DNA from: Betaproteobacteria bacterium
Lineage (GTDB): Bacteria > Pseudomonadota > Gammaproteobacteria > Burkholderiales > Usitatibacteraceae
Direction: 5' to 3'
Length of the DNA: 64,000 bases
Assembly: GCA_016711875.1 (NCBI GenBank)
Contig: JADJSD010000001.1
Coordinates: forward strand, 1,674,001 to 1,738,000
Made by a program: the position numbers and the translations under genes. This document shows, in pieces, positions 17,985 to 37,771 of this stretch. The notes under the pieces are model-generated. The model had not been told where the DNA came from and made no database searches. It saw only the letters and a list, made by a program, of their open reading frames with translations. Positions within the stretch are counted from its first letter, which is position 1. Each line of letters begins with the position of its first letter.

Positions 17985-18515
17985 TTGAGTCTCAATCTTG
18001 AAGGTAAGAAGGAAGTCGTGGCGGAGTTCTCGGCACGGCTGGCCAAGGCGCAAGCCATCGTGCTTGCGGAGTACCGGGGCCTGCCCGTTGAGAAGATCAC
18101 GCAGCTTCGCGCGAGAGCGCGGGCTTCCGGCGTCTACCTTCGCGTGCTGAAGAACACCCTCGCGCGCCGCGCGGTCCAGGGAACGCCTTTTGAAAAGCTG
18201 GCCGACCAGATGATCGGTCCGCTCGCCTATGGCGTCTCCGACGACCCCGTGTCCGCCGCGAAGCTGCTCCACGCGTACGCGAAGGAGAACGACAAGCTCG
18301 TCATCAAGGGCGGGGCCATCCCCGGCCAGGTGATGAACGCGAAGGAGGTCGGCAGTCTTGCGTCCCTCCCGAGCCGCGAGGAACTCATCGCGAAGCTCAT
18401 GGGGACCATGCAGGCTCCGGTCACCACGTTCGTCCAGACGCTGAACCAGGTGCCCTCGAAGTTCGTGCGCACCCTGGCCGCCGTTCGCGACCAGAAGGAA
18501 AAGCAGGCCGCCTAG
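17985..18515 (+). CDS. rplJ: 50S ribosomal protein L10
   Basis: Anchors the L7/L12 dimers to the ribosome stalk base. Translation starts at TTG, supported by GAAGGAG 8-9 nt upstream and by the family N-terminus MSLNLEGKKEVVAEF. The rRNA-binding domain has AIVLAEYRGLPVEKITQLR and VLKNTLARRAV. The C-terminal helix that binds L12 closes the 176-residue product. rplL lies 54 nt downstream. Confidence 0.96.
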   Translation: MSLNLEGKKEVVAEFSARLAKAQAIVLAEYRGLPVEKITQLRARARASGVYLRVLKNTLARRAVQGTPFEKLADQMIGPLAYGVSDDPVSAAKLLHAYAKENDKLVIKGGAIPGQVMNAKEVGSLASLPSREELIAKLMGTMQAPVTTFVQTLNQVPSKFVRTLAAVRDQKEKQAA

Positions 18516-18569
18516 GGCCCGCCGGATCCTTCCCAACACATCACTGAAACGAAACCAGGAGAACGAAAC

Positions 18570-18944
18570 ATGGCTATCGCCAAGCAGGAAATCCTCGACG
18601 CCATCGCGAGCATGACGGTCCTCGAGCTCTCGCAGCTCATCAAGGACATGGAAGAGAAGTTCGGCGTGTCCGCCGCTGCGGCGACCGTTGCCGTCGCCGC
18701 CCCGGCCGCCGCCGCCGCCGCCGTCGAAGAGCAGACCGAGTTCACCGTCATCCTCGCCGCCGCCGGCGAGAACAAGGTGAACACCATCAAGGCCGTGCGC
18801 GAAGTGACGGGCCTGGGCCTGAAGGAAGCCAAGGACCTCGTCGACGGCGCGCCGAAGCCCGTGAAGGAAGGCGTGAACAAGGCCGACGCCGAGGCCGTGA
18901 AGAAGAAGCTGGAAGAGGCTGGCGCGAAGGTCGAGGTCAAGTAG
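18570..18944 (+). CDS. rplL: 50S ribosomal protein L7/L12
   Basis: The multi-copy stalk protein that recruits translational GTPases. The N-terminal dimerisation domain (KQEILDAIASMTVLELSQLI) is joined by an Ala/Val-rich hinge (about residues 38-52) to the globular C-terminal domain EFTVILAAAGENKVNTIKAVRE and GLGLKEAKDLVDGAPK. Length is 124. A ribosome-binding site (AGGAG) sits just upstream of the ATG. Confidence 0.97.
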   Translation: MAIAKQEILDAIASMTVLELSQLIKDMEEKFGVSAAAATVAVAAPAAAAAAVEEQTEFTVILAAAGENKVNTIKAVREVTGLGLKEAKDLVDGAPKPVKEGVNKADAEAVKKKLEEAGAKVEVK

Positions 18945-18970
18945 GACTTCGGGTCCAAGTGCTTGTGGGC

Positions 18971-19014
18971 TTCGAGCGGCACCGGTTTCCCGGCGCCGCT
19001 CGAACGCCTTTTTC
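18971..19014 (+). terminator. Hairpin with T-run between rplL and rpoB (attenuator)
   Basis: TTCGAGCGGC (18971-18980) pairs perfectly with GCCGCTCGAA (18995-19004), followed by CGCC and five T. This is a Rho-independent-type terminator. In E. coli a partial terminator in the same place lowers rpoBC transcription relative to rplJL; the same attenuation is inferred here because rpoB has no obvious promoter of its own. Confidence 0.75.
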
Positions 19015-19020
19015 CGAAGC

Positions 19021-19212
19021 CAAATCAAAGCCCCGGACGGCTTTGATTTGCCTTCTGAAGCGACTGCGGAAGGTGAGGTTTGGTCGGGCCCGTGCCGAAA
19101 TCCCCAGCGAGCTGGGTTGACGGCAGGGCTGTCCGCCAGCGGCTGGTAGAGGCCAGCCACCAGGCCATGAGCAAAGCACCACAGTCGGGTGCACGGACGC
19201 TTCGCGTCCGTG
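19021..19212 (+). promoter_or_regulatory. rpoB leader with two further perfect hairpins
   Basis: After the attenuator, CAAATCAAAGCC (19021-19032) pairs perfectly over 12 bp with 19039-19050 across a six-base loop. A second perfect stem, CACGGACGC/GCGTCCGTG (19192-19212), has a three-base loop and ends about 7 nt before the GGAGCC ribosome-binding site of rpoB. Between them is a pair of smaller GGCTGG/CCAGCC stems. Possible RNase-processing or translational-control structures; function unknown. Confidence 0.45.
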
Positions 19213-19228
19213 ATGTACCGGAGCCATC

Positions 19229-23302
<4,074 letters not shown>

Positions 23303-23357
23303 TCCGGAAGACAACCCGACTAGCGTCCCCGACAGCGAACGCCCCAGGAGAATACGG

Positions 23358-27611
<4,254 letters not shown>

Positions 27612-27726
27612 CGGAAATGACCTAACCCCCTAAACTTGAGAGCTTTTTTCCGCTACCACCGGCAAGGCCGGGGTGGCGGAACCGGGCTTCAGCAGGGGCC
27701 TCGAACGACGAGCGGACGAAAAAAAC

Positions 27727-28104
27727 ATGCCTACGATCAATCAGTTGCTTCGCAAACCGCGCCAGAAGGCCGTCACCAAGAGCAAGGTGCCGGCCCTCGG
27801 CGGCAGCCCCCAGAAACGGGGCGTCTGCACGCGCGTCTACACCACCACCCCGAAGAAGCCGAACTCGGCCCTGCGGAAAGTCGCCAAGGTGCGCCTGACC
27901 AACGGTTACGAAGTCATCAGCTACATCGGCGGCGAAGGTCACAACCTCCAGGAACACTCGGTGGTGCTCATCCGCGGCGGTCGCGTGAAGGACCTGCCGG
28001 GCGTGCGCTACCACATGGTGCGCGGCAGCCTCGACACCGCGGGTGTCAAGGACCGCAAGCAGTCGCGTTCCAAGTACGGCGCCAAGCGGCCGAAGGCCGC
28101 CTGA
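27727..28104 (+). CDS. rpsL: 30S ribosomal protein S12
   Basis: A decoding-centre protein and the classic streptomycin-resistance locus. The 125-residue product begins MPTINQLLRKPRQKAVTKSK and has TTPKKPNSALRKVAKVRLTNG and KDLPGVRYHMVRGSLDTAGV, with wild-type lysines in the streptomycin motifs by eye. The ATG is chosen because a longer in-frame GTG start lacks homology. The 115-nt spacer after rpoC contains an imperfect GC-rich stem but no clear promoter. Confidence 0.97.
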   Translation: MPTINQLLRKPRQKAVTKSKVPALGGSPQKRGVCTRVYTTTPKKPNSALRKVAKVRLTNGYEVISYIGGEGHNLQEHSVVLIRGGRVKDLPGVRYHMVRGSLDTAGVKDRKQSRSKYGAKRPKAA

Positions 28105-28159
28105 TCACCGGATCAGGCCGACAGCCGCGTCAACGCAATCATTCAAGGGATAGAGAGCC

Positions 28160-28630
28160 ATGCCCCGCCGCAGAGAAGTACCCAAGCGCGAGATCCTCCC
28201 GGATCCGAAGTTCAAGAGCGAGGAAGTCGCCAAGTTCATCAACGTGCTCATGACGCGCGGCAAGAAGTCAGTCGCCGAGCGGATCATGTACGGCGCCCTC
28301 GACCAGATCCAGAAGAAGTCCGGCAAGGATCCGTTCGAGGTCTTCGGCGCGGCCATCAACAATGTGAAGCCGATGGTCGAGGTGAAGAGCCGCCGCGTCG
28401 GCGGTGCGAACTACCAGGTCCCGGTCGAGGTCCGTCCCATCCGCCGCACTGCGCTCGCGATGCGCTGGCTGCGCGAAGCTGCCCGCAAGCGCGGCGAGAA
28501 GAGCATGGGCCAGCGACTCGCCAACGAGCTGCTCGAGGCGGCGGAAGGCCGTGGCGGCGCCGTGAAGAAGCGCGAGGAAGTTCACCGCATGGCCGAGGCG
28601 AACAAGGCTTTCGCCCACTACCGCTTCTAG
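28160..28630 (+). CDS. rpsG: 30S ribosomal protein S7
   Basis: Nucleates assembly of the 30S head and contacts the E site. The 156-residue product starts MPRRREVPKREILPDPK and includes VEVKSRRVGGANYQVPVEVRP and the C-terminal EVHRMAEANKAFAHYRF, all standard. It is 55 nt from rpsL and 65 nt from fusA, the normal str operon order. Confidence 0.97.
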   Translation: MPRRREVPKREILPDPKFKSEEVAKFINVLMTRGKKSVAERIMYGALDQIQKKSGKDPFEVFGAAINNVKPMVEVKSRRVGGANYQVPVEVRPIRRTALAMRWLREAARKRGEKSMGQRLANELLEAAEGRGGAVKKREEVHRMAEANKAFAHYRF

Positions 28631-28695
28631 CCGACGCGAACCCAGCCGCCGGCCTCCACGAGGGGCCCGCGGCGCAATGAAACAGAAAGCACACC

Positions 28696-30801
<2,106 letters not shown>

Positions 30802-30819
30802 TTTTCACGAGGAATCGAC

Positions 30820-32010
<1,191 letters not shown>

Positions 32011-32015
32011 TGACC

Positions 32016-32336
32016 ATGGCACAGGCAATCGCGAAGCAGAAGATCCGCATCCGCCTCAAGGCGTTCGACTACAAGCTGATCGACCAGTCGGCCCTGGAGA
32101 TCGTGGAGACGGCAAAGCGCACCGGCGCCGTGGTGAAGGGCCCCGTGCCCATGCCCACCCGCATCGAGCGCTTCGACATCCTGCGCTCGCCGCACAAGAA
32201 CAAGACGTCCCGCGACCAGTTCGAGATCCGTACGCACCTTCGTCTCATGGACATCATCGACCCGACGGACAAGACGGTCGATGCGCTCATGAAGCTGGAC
32301 CTGCCCGCGGGCGTGGACGTCGAGATCAAGCTGTAA
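32016..32336 (+). CDS. rpsJ: 30S ribosomal protein S10
   Basis: A 30S head protein that also acts as NusE in antitermination with NusB and NusG. The ATG at this position has GGAG 8 nt upstream. The overlapping ATG 6 nt earlier sits too close to it, so the shorter form (106 residues, MAQAIAKQKIRIRLKAFDYKLID) is preferred. The S10 loop motif PMPTRIERFDILRSPHKNK is clear. No classical S10 leader fits between tuf and this gene. Confidence 0.96.
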   Translation: MAQAIAKQKIRIRLKAFDYKLIDQSALEIVETAKRTGAVVKGPVPMPTRIERFDILRSPHKNKTSRDQFEIRTHLRLMDIIDPTDKTVDALMKLDLPAGVDVEIKL

Positions 32337-32351
32337 GGCATCACGGAAGGA

Positions 32352-32377
32352 CCGCAGGGCCGAGGTCGGCCCCGCGG
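32352..32377 (+). promoter_or_regulatory. GC-rich hairpin in the rpsJ-rplC spacer
   Basis: CCGCAGGGCCG (32352-32362) pairs with CGGCCCCGCGG (32367-32377), 11 bp with a single A-C mismatch and loop AGGT. A second weaker GCCGGC/GCCGGC pair follows around 32388-32406. The spacer is 115 nt, unusually long for this operon. L4-type autoregulation is possible but only inferred. Confidence 0.4.
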
Positions 32378-32451
32378 ATGGTGAAGGGCCGGCCAATTGC
32401 AGCCGGCACCCCGGGAACAACGCGGGGAAACCCAAGAAGAAAGGATCGAAG

Positions 32452-33111
32452 ATGAGTCTCGGTCTAGTCGGCCGGAAGGTCGGCATGATGCGCATCTTCA
32501 ACGAGGACGGCACCAGCGTCCCGGTGACGGTGCTCGATTGCGCGGGAAACCGCGTCACCCAGATCAAGAACGCCGATGGCGACGGTTACTGCGCCATCCA
32601 GGTGGCGTTCGGCAAGCGCCGCGCATCGCGCGTCACCAAGGCGATGGCGGGCCACTTCGCCAAGGCCGGCTCCGAAGCCGGCAGCGTCCTCAAGGAGTTC
32701 CGCGTCGCCCCCGAGGCGCTCGCCGAGCTCCAGGTGGGCGCTGAACTCAAGGTGGACATGTTCGCCGTCGGCCAGAAGGTCGACGTGACGGGCACGTCCA
32801 TCGGCAAGGGCTACGCCGGCGTCATCAAGCGCTACCACTTCTCGTCGAACCGGGCTTCGCACGGCAACTCCGTGTCGACCAACTCCCCGGGCTCGATCGG
32901 GATGGCGCAGGACCCGGGCCGAGTCTTCCCCGGAAAGCGCATGGCCGGTCATCTCGGCAACGTCCAGCGCACCGTGCAGCTCCTCGAAGTCGCCCGCGTC
33001 GACGCGGAACGCGGCCTCGTGATGGTGAAGGGCTCCGTGCCCGGCGCCAAGAACGGCAGCGTCGTCCTTCACCCGAGCGTGAAGGCCAAGGCGCCGAAGG
33101 GAGGCAAGTGA
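32452..33111 (+). CDS. rplC: 50S ribosomal protein L3
   Basis: One of the two proteins that initiate 50S assembly. The 219-residue protein has LGLVGRKVGMMRIFNEDG at the N-terminus and the long-loop signature HGNSVSTNSPGSIGMAQDPGRVFPGKRMAGHLG. The ribosome-binding site AAAGGATCG precedes the ATG. The stop overlaps the rplD start by one base (TGATG). Confidence 0.97.
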   Translation: MSLGLVGRKVGMMRIFNEDGTSVPVTVLDCAGNRVTQIKNADGDGYCAIQVAFGKRRASRVTKAMAGHFAKAGSEAGSVLKEFRVAPEALAELQVGAELKVDMFAVGQKVDVTGTSIGKGYAGVIKRYHFSSNRASHGNSVSTNSPGSIGMAQDPGRVFPGKRMAGHLGNVQRTVQLLEVARVDAERGLVMVKGSVPGAKNGSVVLHPSVKAKAPKGGK

Positions 33112-33731
33112 TGGAACTGAAGGTCATCAACGACAAGGGCGAGTCGCTCGCCCCGGTGGCCGCCTCCGAGGCCCTGTTCGGGCGTTCGTACAACGAGGCG
33201 CTCATCCACCAGATCGTCGTCGCCTACCACGCCAACGGCCGTTCCGGCACGCGGGCGCAGAAGGACCGCGGCGAAGTGAAGCACACGACCAAGAAGCCCT
33301 GGCGCCAGAAGGGCACCGGCCGCGCGCGCGCCGGCATGTCCTCGAGCCCCCTGTGGCGCGGCGGCGGGAAGATCTTCCCGTCCTCGCCCGACGAGAATTT
33401 CTCGCACAAGGTCAACCGCAAGATGTACCGCGCCGGCATGGCCTCGATCCTGTCGCAGCTGGTCCGCGAGGAGCGCCTGGCGGTCGTCGAGGGCCTCACC
33501 GTCGAGCAGCCCAAGACCAAGCTCCTCGCCCAGAAGCTCAAGGCGATGGGGCTCGCCGAGGTGCTCATCATCACCGACACGGTGGACGAGAACCTCTTCC
33601 TCTCCTCGCGCAACCTGCCGAACGTGCTGGTGCTCGAGGCGCGTCACGCCGATCCCGTGAGCCTGGTGCAGTACGACAAGGTCCTGCTCACGCGGGGCGC
33701 CGTCAAGCATTTCGAGGAGGCCTTCGCATGA
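33111..33731 (+). CDS. rplD: 50S ribosomal protein L4
   Basis: A primary rRNA-binding protein and, in enterics, repressor of the S10 operon. The 206-residue product has NGRSGTRAQKDRGEVKHTTKKPWRQKGTGRARAG, the extended exit-tunnel loop (about residues 42-75), and a Rossmann-like C-terminal half. An in-frame GTG one codon earlier is less likely than this ATG. It overlaps rplW by 4 nt. Confidence 0.96.
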   Translation: MELKVINDKGESLAPVAASEALFGRSYNEALIHQIVVAYHANGRSGTRAQKDRGEVKHTTKKPWRQKGTGRARAGMSSSPLWRGGGKIFPSSPDENFSHKVNRKMYRAGMASILSQLVREERLAVVEGLTVEQPKTKLLAQKLKAMGLAEVLIITDTVDENLFLSSRNLPNVLVLEARHADPVSLVQYDKVLLTRGAVKHFEEAFA

Positions 33732-34036
33732 ACCAGGAACGACTGATGATGGTCATCCGGGCCCCGATCATCTCCGAGAAGGCGACGATGGTGGGCGAGA
33801 AGAACCGCCAGATCGTCTTCGAGGTCATGGCCGACGCCACCAAGGCGGAGATCAAGGCCGCCGTGGAACTGCTTTTCAAGGAGCAGAAGGTCGAAGTGGC
33901 TGCCGTGAACGTCGTGAACGTGAAGGGCAAGGAAAAGCGCCACGGTCGCTTCGTCGGCCGCCGCCGCGACGTGAAGAAGGCCTACGTGAGCCTCAAGGGC
34001 GACGGCGACATCAACTTCGTGGAAGGAGTGGCTTAA
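33728..34036 (+). CDS. rplW: 50S ribosomal protein L23
   Basis: Sits at the polypeptide exit and docks trigger factor and SRP. The 102-residue protein has the family opening VIRAPIISEKATMVGEKNRQIVFEV and the loop VNVKGKEKRHGRFVGRRRDVKKAYV. The ATGA overlap with rplD fixes the start. A much longer frame reaching upstream is out of phase with rplD and lies inside it. Confidence 0.96.
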   Translation: MNQERLMMVIRAPIISEKATMVGEKNRQIVFEVMADATKAEIKAAVELLFKEQKVEVAAVNVVNVKGKEKRHGRFVGRRRDVKKAYVSLKGDGDINFVEGVA

Positions 34037-34038
34037 CC

Positions 34039-34860
34039 ATGGCACTCGTCAAGACCAAGCCCACCTCGGCCGGCCGCCGGTCGATGGTGAAGGTCGTCAA
34101 TCCCGACCTGCACAAGGGCAAGCCGCACTACCCGCTGCTCGAGAAGCAGTCGAAGCGCGCCGGCCGGAATCACTTCGGCAACATCACCACCCGTCACCAG
34201 GGCGGGGGCCACAAGCAGCACTATCGCCTGATCGATTTCCGCCGCAACAAGGACGGGATCCCGGCCACGGTGGAGCGCCTCGAGTACGACCCGAACCGCA
34301 GCGCCAACATCGCGCTGCTGTGCTATGCCGACGGCGAGCGACGCTACATGATCGCTCCCAAGGGCATCGCGGCAGGCCAGAAGGTCGAAAGCGGCGCGGA
34401 AGCGCCGATCAAGACCGGCAACTGCCTGCCGCTTCGCAACATCCCCGTGGGCACCACGGTGCATTGCGTCGAGATGCTGCCCGGCAAGGGCGCGCAAATC
34501 GCCCGTGCGGCCGGCGCCGGCGTGCAGCTCCTGGCCCGTGAGGGAGATTACGCCCAGCTTCGCATGCGCTCGGGCGAGATCCGCCGCGTGCACGTGGACT
34601 GCCGCGCAACGATCGGCGAGGTGGGCAACGAGGAACACAACCTCCGCGTGATCGGCAAGGCCGGCGCCAACCGCTGGCGTGGCATCCGACCGACGGTGCG
34701 TGGCGAGACGATGAACCCGGTGGACCACCCGCTCGGCGGCCGCACCCGCGGCAACCGGCACCCGGTGTCGCCGTGGGGCCAGCCCGCCAAGGGCAAGAAG
34801 ACGCGCAGCAACAAGCGCACGCAGACGATGATCGTCCGCAGCCGCCACAAGAAGGCCTAA
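34039..34860 (+). CDS. rplB: 50S ribosomal protein L2
   Basis: Highly conserved protein close to the peptidyl-transferase centre and needed for subunit joining. At 273 residues it shows GRNHFGNITTRHQGGGHKQHYRLIDF and the C-terminal NPVDHPLGGRTRGNRHPVSPWG, which includes the catalytically important histidine of the family. It starts 2 nt after rplW and is followed closely by rpsS. Confidence 0.97.
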   Translation: MALVKTKPTSAGRRSMVKVVNPDLHKGKPHYPLLEKQSKRAGRNHFGNITTRHQGGGHKQHYRLIDFRRNKDGIPATVERLEYDPNRSANIALLCYADGERRYMIAPKGIAAGQKVESGAEAPIKTGNCLPLRNIPVGTTVHCVEMLPGKGAQIARAAGAGVQLLAREGDYAQLRMRSGEIRRVHVDCRATIGEVGNEEHNLRVIGKAGANRWRGIRPTVRGETMNPVDHPLGGRTRGNRHPVSPWGQPAKGKKTRSNKRTQTMIVRSRHKKA

Positions 34861-34870
34861 GGGGACCGAC

Positions 34871-35167
34871 ATGGCACGTTCAGTCAAGAAAGGCCCGTTC
34901 GTGGACGGGCACCTCATGAAGAAGGTCGAAACCGCCTCGGCGGCCAAGGACAAGCGCCCGATCAAGACCTGGTCGCGCCGTTCCACGATTCTTCCGGAGT
35001 TCATCGGCCTCACCATCGCGGTCCACAACGGGAAGCAGCACATCCCCGTCTACGTGACCGAGAACATGGTCGGCCACAAGCTCGGCGAGTTCGCGCTGAC
35101 GCGTACCTTCAAGGGCCATTCGGCCGACAAGAAGGTCTCGTCGTCGTCGGCCCCGGCGAAGAAGTAA
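34871..35167 (+). CDS. rpsS: 30S ribosomal protein S19
   Basis: A 30S head protein that forms a complex with S13. The 98-residue product begins MARSVKKGPFVDGHLMKKV and has IKTWSRRSTILPEFIGLTIAVHNGK and GHKLGEFALTRTFKGH, matching the family throughout. A short serine-rich tail (SSSSAPAKK) ends it. rplV begins 14 nt downstream after AAGGAGG. Confidence 0.97.
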   Translation: MARSVKKGPFVDGHLMKKVETASAAKDKRPIKTWSRRSTILPEFIGLTIAVHNGKQHIPVYVTENMVGHKLGEFALTRTFKGHSADKKVSSSSAPAKK

Positions 35168-35181
35168 GGAGGCGAAAAGCG

Positions 35182-35520
35182 ATGCAAGTCGAAGCCAAGC
35201 TGTACGGCGCGAAACTCTCGGCCCAGAAGGGCCGGCTCGTGGCCGACCTCGTGCGCGGCCAGAAGGTCGACCGCGCCCTCAACATCCTCGCGTTCACGCC
35301 GAAAAAGGGCGCCCAGATCATCAAGAAGGTCCTGGAGAGCGCGATCGCGAACGCCGAGCACAACAACGGCGCCGACATCGACGAACTGCGGATCACGCGG
35401 ATCCTCGTCGAGAAAGGCCCCGTTCTCAAGCGCTTCCATGCGCGCGCGAAGGGCCGCGGCAACCGCGTGCTCAAGCACACCTGCCACGTTTTCCTCGCCG
35501 TCGGCGACGGCAAGAACTGA
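35182..35520 (+). CDS. rplV: 50S ribosomal protein L22
   Basis: Lines the nascent-peptide tunnel and is a macrolide-resistance locus. The 112-residue protein has GAKLSAQKGRLVADLVRGQKVDRALNIL and the tunnel beta-hairpin KRFHARAKGRGNRVLKHTCHVFLAVGD. A strong AAGGAGG ribosome-binding site lies about 9 nt before the ATG. Complete and unremarkable. Confidence 0.97.
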   Translation: MQVEAKLYGAKLSAQKGRLVADLVRGQKVDRALNILAFTPKKGAQIIKKVLESAIANAEHNNGADIDELRITRILVEKGPVLKRFHARAKGRGNRVLKHTCHVFLAVGDGKN

Positions 35521-35530
35521 AGGGTCGAAC

Positions 35531-36223
35531 ATGGGACAGAAAATCAACCCGACCGGGTTCCGCCTTTCGGTCAACCGCAACTGGTCGAGCAAGTGGTACG
35601 CGAACTCGAAGAACTTCCCGGGCATGCTCGCCGAGGACATCCGGGTCCGTGAGTACCTGAAGAAGAAGCTCTCGCACGCCGCGGTCGGCCGCGTCGTGAT
35701 CGAGCGCCCCGCCAAGAACGCCCGCATCACCATCTACTCGGCGCGTCCGGGCGTGGTGATCGGCAAGAAGGGCGAGGACATCGAGGCCTGCGCGGCGTGC
35801 TCCAGAAGCTCATGGGCGTGCCCGTCCACGTGAACATCGAGGAGATCCGCAAGCCCGAACTCGACGCGCAGCTCATCGCCGACTCGATCACGGGCCAGCT
35901 CGAGAAGCGCGTGATGTTCCGGCGAGCCATGAAGCGCGCCATGCAGAACGCCATGCGCCTGGGTGCCCAGGGAATCAAGATCACGAGCGCAGGTCGCCTG
36001 AACGGCGCCGAGATCGCGCGCACCGAGTGGTATCGCGAAGGACGGGTGCCCCTGCACACGCTTCGCGCGGACATCGAGTACGGATTCTCCGAGGCGCGCA
36101 CGACCTACGGCACGATCGGCGTTCAGGTGCTCGTCTTCAAGGGCGAGATCCTCGGCAAGGGGGAACAGCCCGCCGCGACGGCGCCCGAGGCCGAGAAGAA
36201 GACCAGGAAACCGGGGGTGAAAC

Positions 36224-36240
<17 letters not shown>
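35531..36240 (+). CDS. rpsC: 30S ribosomal protein S3, disrupted by a one-base deletion
   Basis: S3 lines the mRNA entry tunnel and has helicase activity on mRNA. The first frame gives MGQKINPTGFRLSVNRNW through the KH-domain GVVIGKKGEDIEA. It then fails at 35787-35789, where GCCCTG appears as GCCTG. The next frame continues LQKLMGVPVHVNIEEI to TYGTIGVQVLVFKGEILG and a Lys-rich tail. Restoring one C gives 236 residues. S3 is essential and there is no second copy here, so a consensus error is by far the likeliest reason. The tail overlaps the rplP start. Confidence 0.94.
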
Positions 36241-36637
<397 letters not shown>

Positions 36638-36647
36638 AGGACAGGAC

Positions 36648-36848
36648 ATGAAACCCATTGAACTCCGTGCCAAGAGCGTGGACGAGCTCCAGAAGGAGCT
36701 GCTCGAGCTGAGGAAGGCCCAGTTCGGCCTGCGCATGCAGCTCGCCACCCAGAGCCTCACGAAGAACAGCGAGATCCAGCGCGTGAAGCGCGAGATCGCG
36801 CGCGTGCACACCGTGCTCAACGAGAAGGCGAAAGCGAGCAAGCCATGA
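36648..36848 (+). CDS. rpmC: 50S ribosomal protein L29
   Basis: A small two-helix protein at the peptide exit. The ATG chosen is preceded by AAGGACAGG and gives 66 residues (MKPIELRAKSVDELQKELLELRKAQFGLRMQ). The rest carries the usual NSEIQRVKREIARVHTVL helix. The upstream in-frame extension lies within rplP and is rejected. It overlaps rpsQ by 4 nt. Confidence 0.96.
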   Translation: MKPIELRAKSVDELQKELLELRKAQFGLRMQLATQSLTKNSEIQRVKREIARVHTVLNEKAKASKP

Positions 36849-37111
36849 GCCAGACCGCGAAGAACCACCGCCAGCTCACCGGCAAGGTCGTGAGCGACAA
36901 GATGGAGAAGACCGTCACGGTCCTCGTCGAGCGCCAGATGATGCATCCCATCATCGGGAAGGTCGTGCGCCGCACGAAGAAGTACCACGCCCACAACGAG
37001 GGCAACGACGCGAAGATGGGCGACACCGTGGTGATCGAGGAGTGCCGCCCGATCTCGAAGACCAAGGCCTGGAAGGTCGCCAAGCTCGTCGAGCGGGCCC
37101 GCGTCGAGTAG
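36845..37111 (+). CDS. rpsQ: 30S ribosomal protein S17
   Basis: A primary 16S rRNA-binding OB-fold protein. The 88-residue product has RQLTGKVVSDKMEKTVTVLVERQ, the basic loop VVRRTKKYHAHNEGNDAKMGDTVVIEECRPISKTK, and ends LVERARVE. It is the last S10-operon gene; a 280-nt spacer with its own promoter follows. Confidence 0.96.
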   Translation: MSQTAKNHRQLTGKVVSDKMEKTVTVLVERQMMHPIIGKVVRRTKKYHAHNEGNDAKMGDTVVIEECRPISKTKAWKVAKLVERARVE

Positions 37112-37113
37112 TC

Positions 37114-37142
37114 TTGCAGGGGCGGCGAAAAGCTGCCATAAT
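37114..37142 (+). promoter_or_regulatory. Internal sigma-70 promoter for the spc operon
   Basis: TTGCAG, a 17-nt spacer and CATAAT (5 of 6 to TATAAT), starting 2 nt after the rpsQ stop. It gives a leader of roughly 240 nt before rplN. E. coli also has a separate spc promoter before rplN, which supports the reading. Confidence 0.65.
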
Positions 37143-37391
37143 GGACGACTTCTCACGCTTTCGGCCGCGGCTTCGTCGGCCGAAAGTCTGCACGAAACCC
37201 CGGGGGGACCCGGGGGCAGCCCGTGGCGTCAGCCGAAGCCGACGCGAGTCTTGAAGCGCCCGGGCCCAGAAACACTTCACGCCAGCCGGCCACGGCCCCG
37301 ACAGGGGCGCGTCCGGCGGAAGACGGATCCAAGACTGGCCGGACGCTCGCCCCATCCGCGGGAGGTCGCCGGGTTAAGTTGAGAGAGAAAA
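37143..37391 (+). promoter_or_regulatory. spc leader with a perfect hairpin
   Basis: A non-coding stretch of about 250 nt. CTTTCGGCCG (37158-37167) pairs perfectly with CGGCCGAAAG (37177-37186) around a nine-base loop, starting about 10 nt after the expected transcription start. No T-run follows. Further GC-rich repeats (CCGGGC, GGCCGG) occur downstream, and a GAGAGAG ribosome-binding site precedes rplN. No conserved small ORF is seen. Confidence 0.4.
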
Positions 37392-37760
37392 ATGATTCAG
37401 ATGCAGTCGATTCTCGACGTCGCCGACAACACCGGCGCGCGGTCGGTGATGTGTATCAAGGTGCTCGGCGGCTCCAAGCGCCGCTATGCGGGCATCGGGG
37501 ACATCATCAAGGTCAGCATCAAGTCGGCGGCCCCGCGTGGCCGTGTCAAGAAGGGCGAGGTCTACAGCGCCGTCGTGGTGCGCACCGCCAAGGGCGTTCG
37601 CCGCCCGGACGGCTCGCTCATCAAGTTCGACACGAACGCCGCCGTCCTCCTGAACCCCAAGCTCGAGCCGATCGGCACGCGCATCTTCGGACCGGTCACG
37701 CGCGAACTGCGCAACGAGCGGTTCATGAAGATCGTCTCGCTCGCGCCGGAAGTGCTGTAG
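37392..37760 (+). CDS. rplN: 50S ribosomal protein L14
   Basis: An interface protein forming bridge B8 and the docking site for the silencing factor RsfS. The 122-residue product is MIQMQSILDVADNTGARSVMCIKVLGGS onward, with AAPRGRVKKGEVYSAVVVRT and GPVTRELRNERFMKIVSLAPEVL, a full-length match by eye. First gene of the spc operon. Confidence 0.97.
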   Translation: MIQMQSILDVADNTGARSVMCIKVLGGSKRRYAGIGDIIKVSIKSAAPRGRVKKGEVYSAVVVRTAKGVRRPDGSLIKFDTNAAVLLNPKLEPIGTRIFGPVTRELRNERFMKIVSLAPEVL

Positions 37761-37771
37761 GAGCCCAGGCA

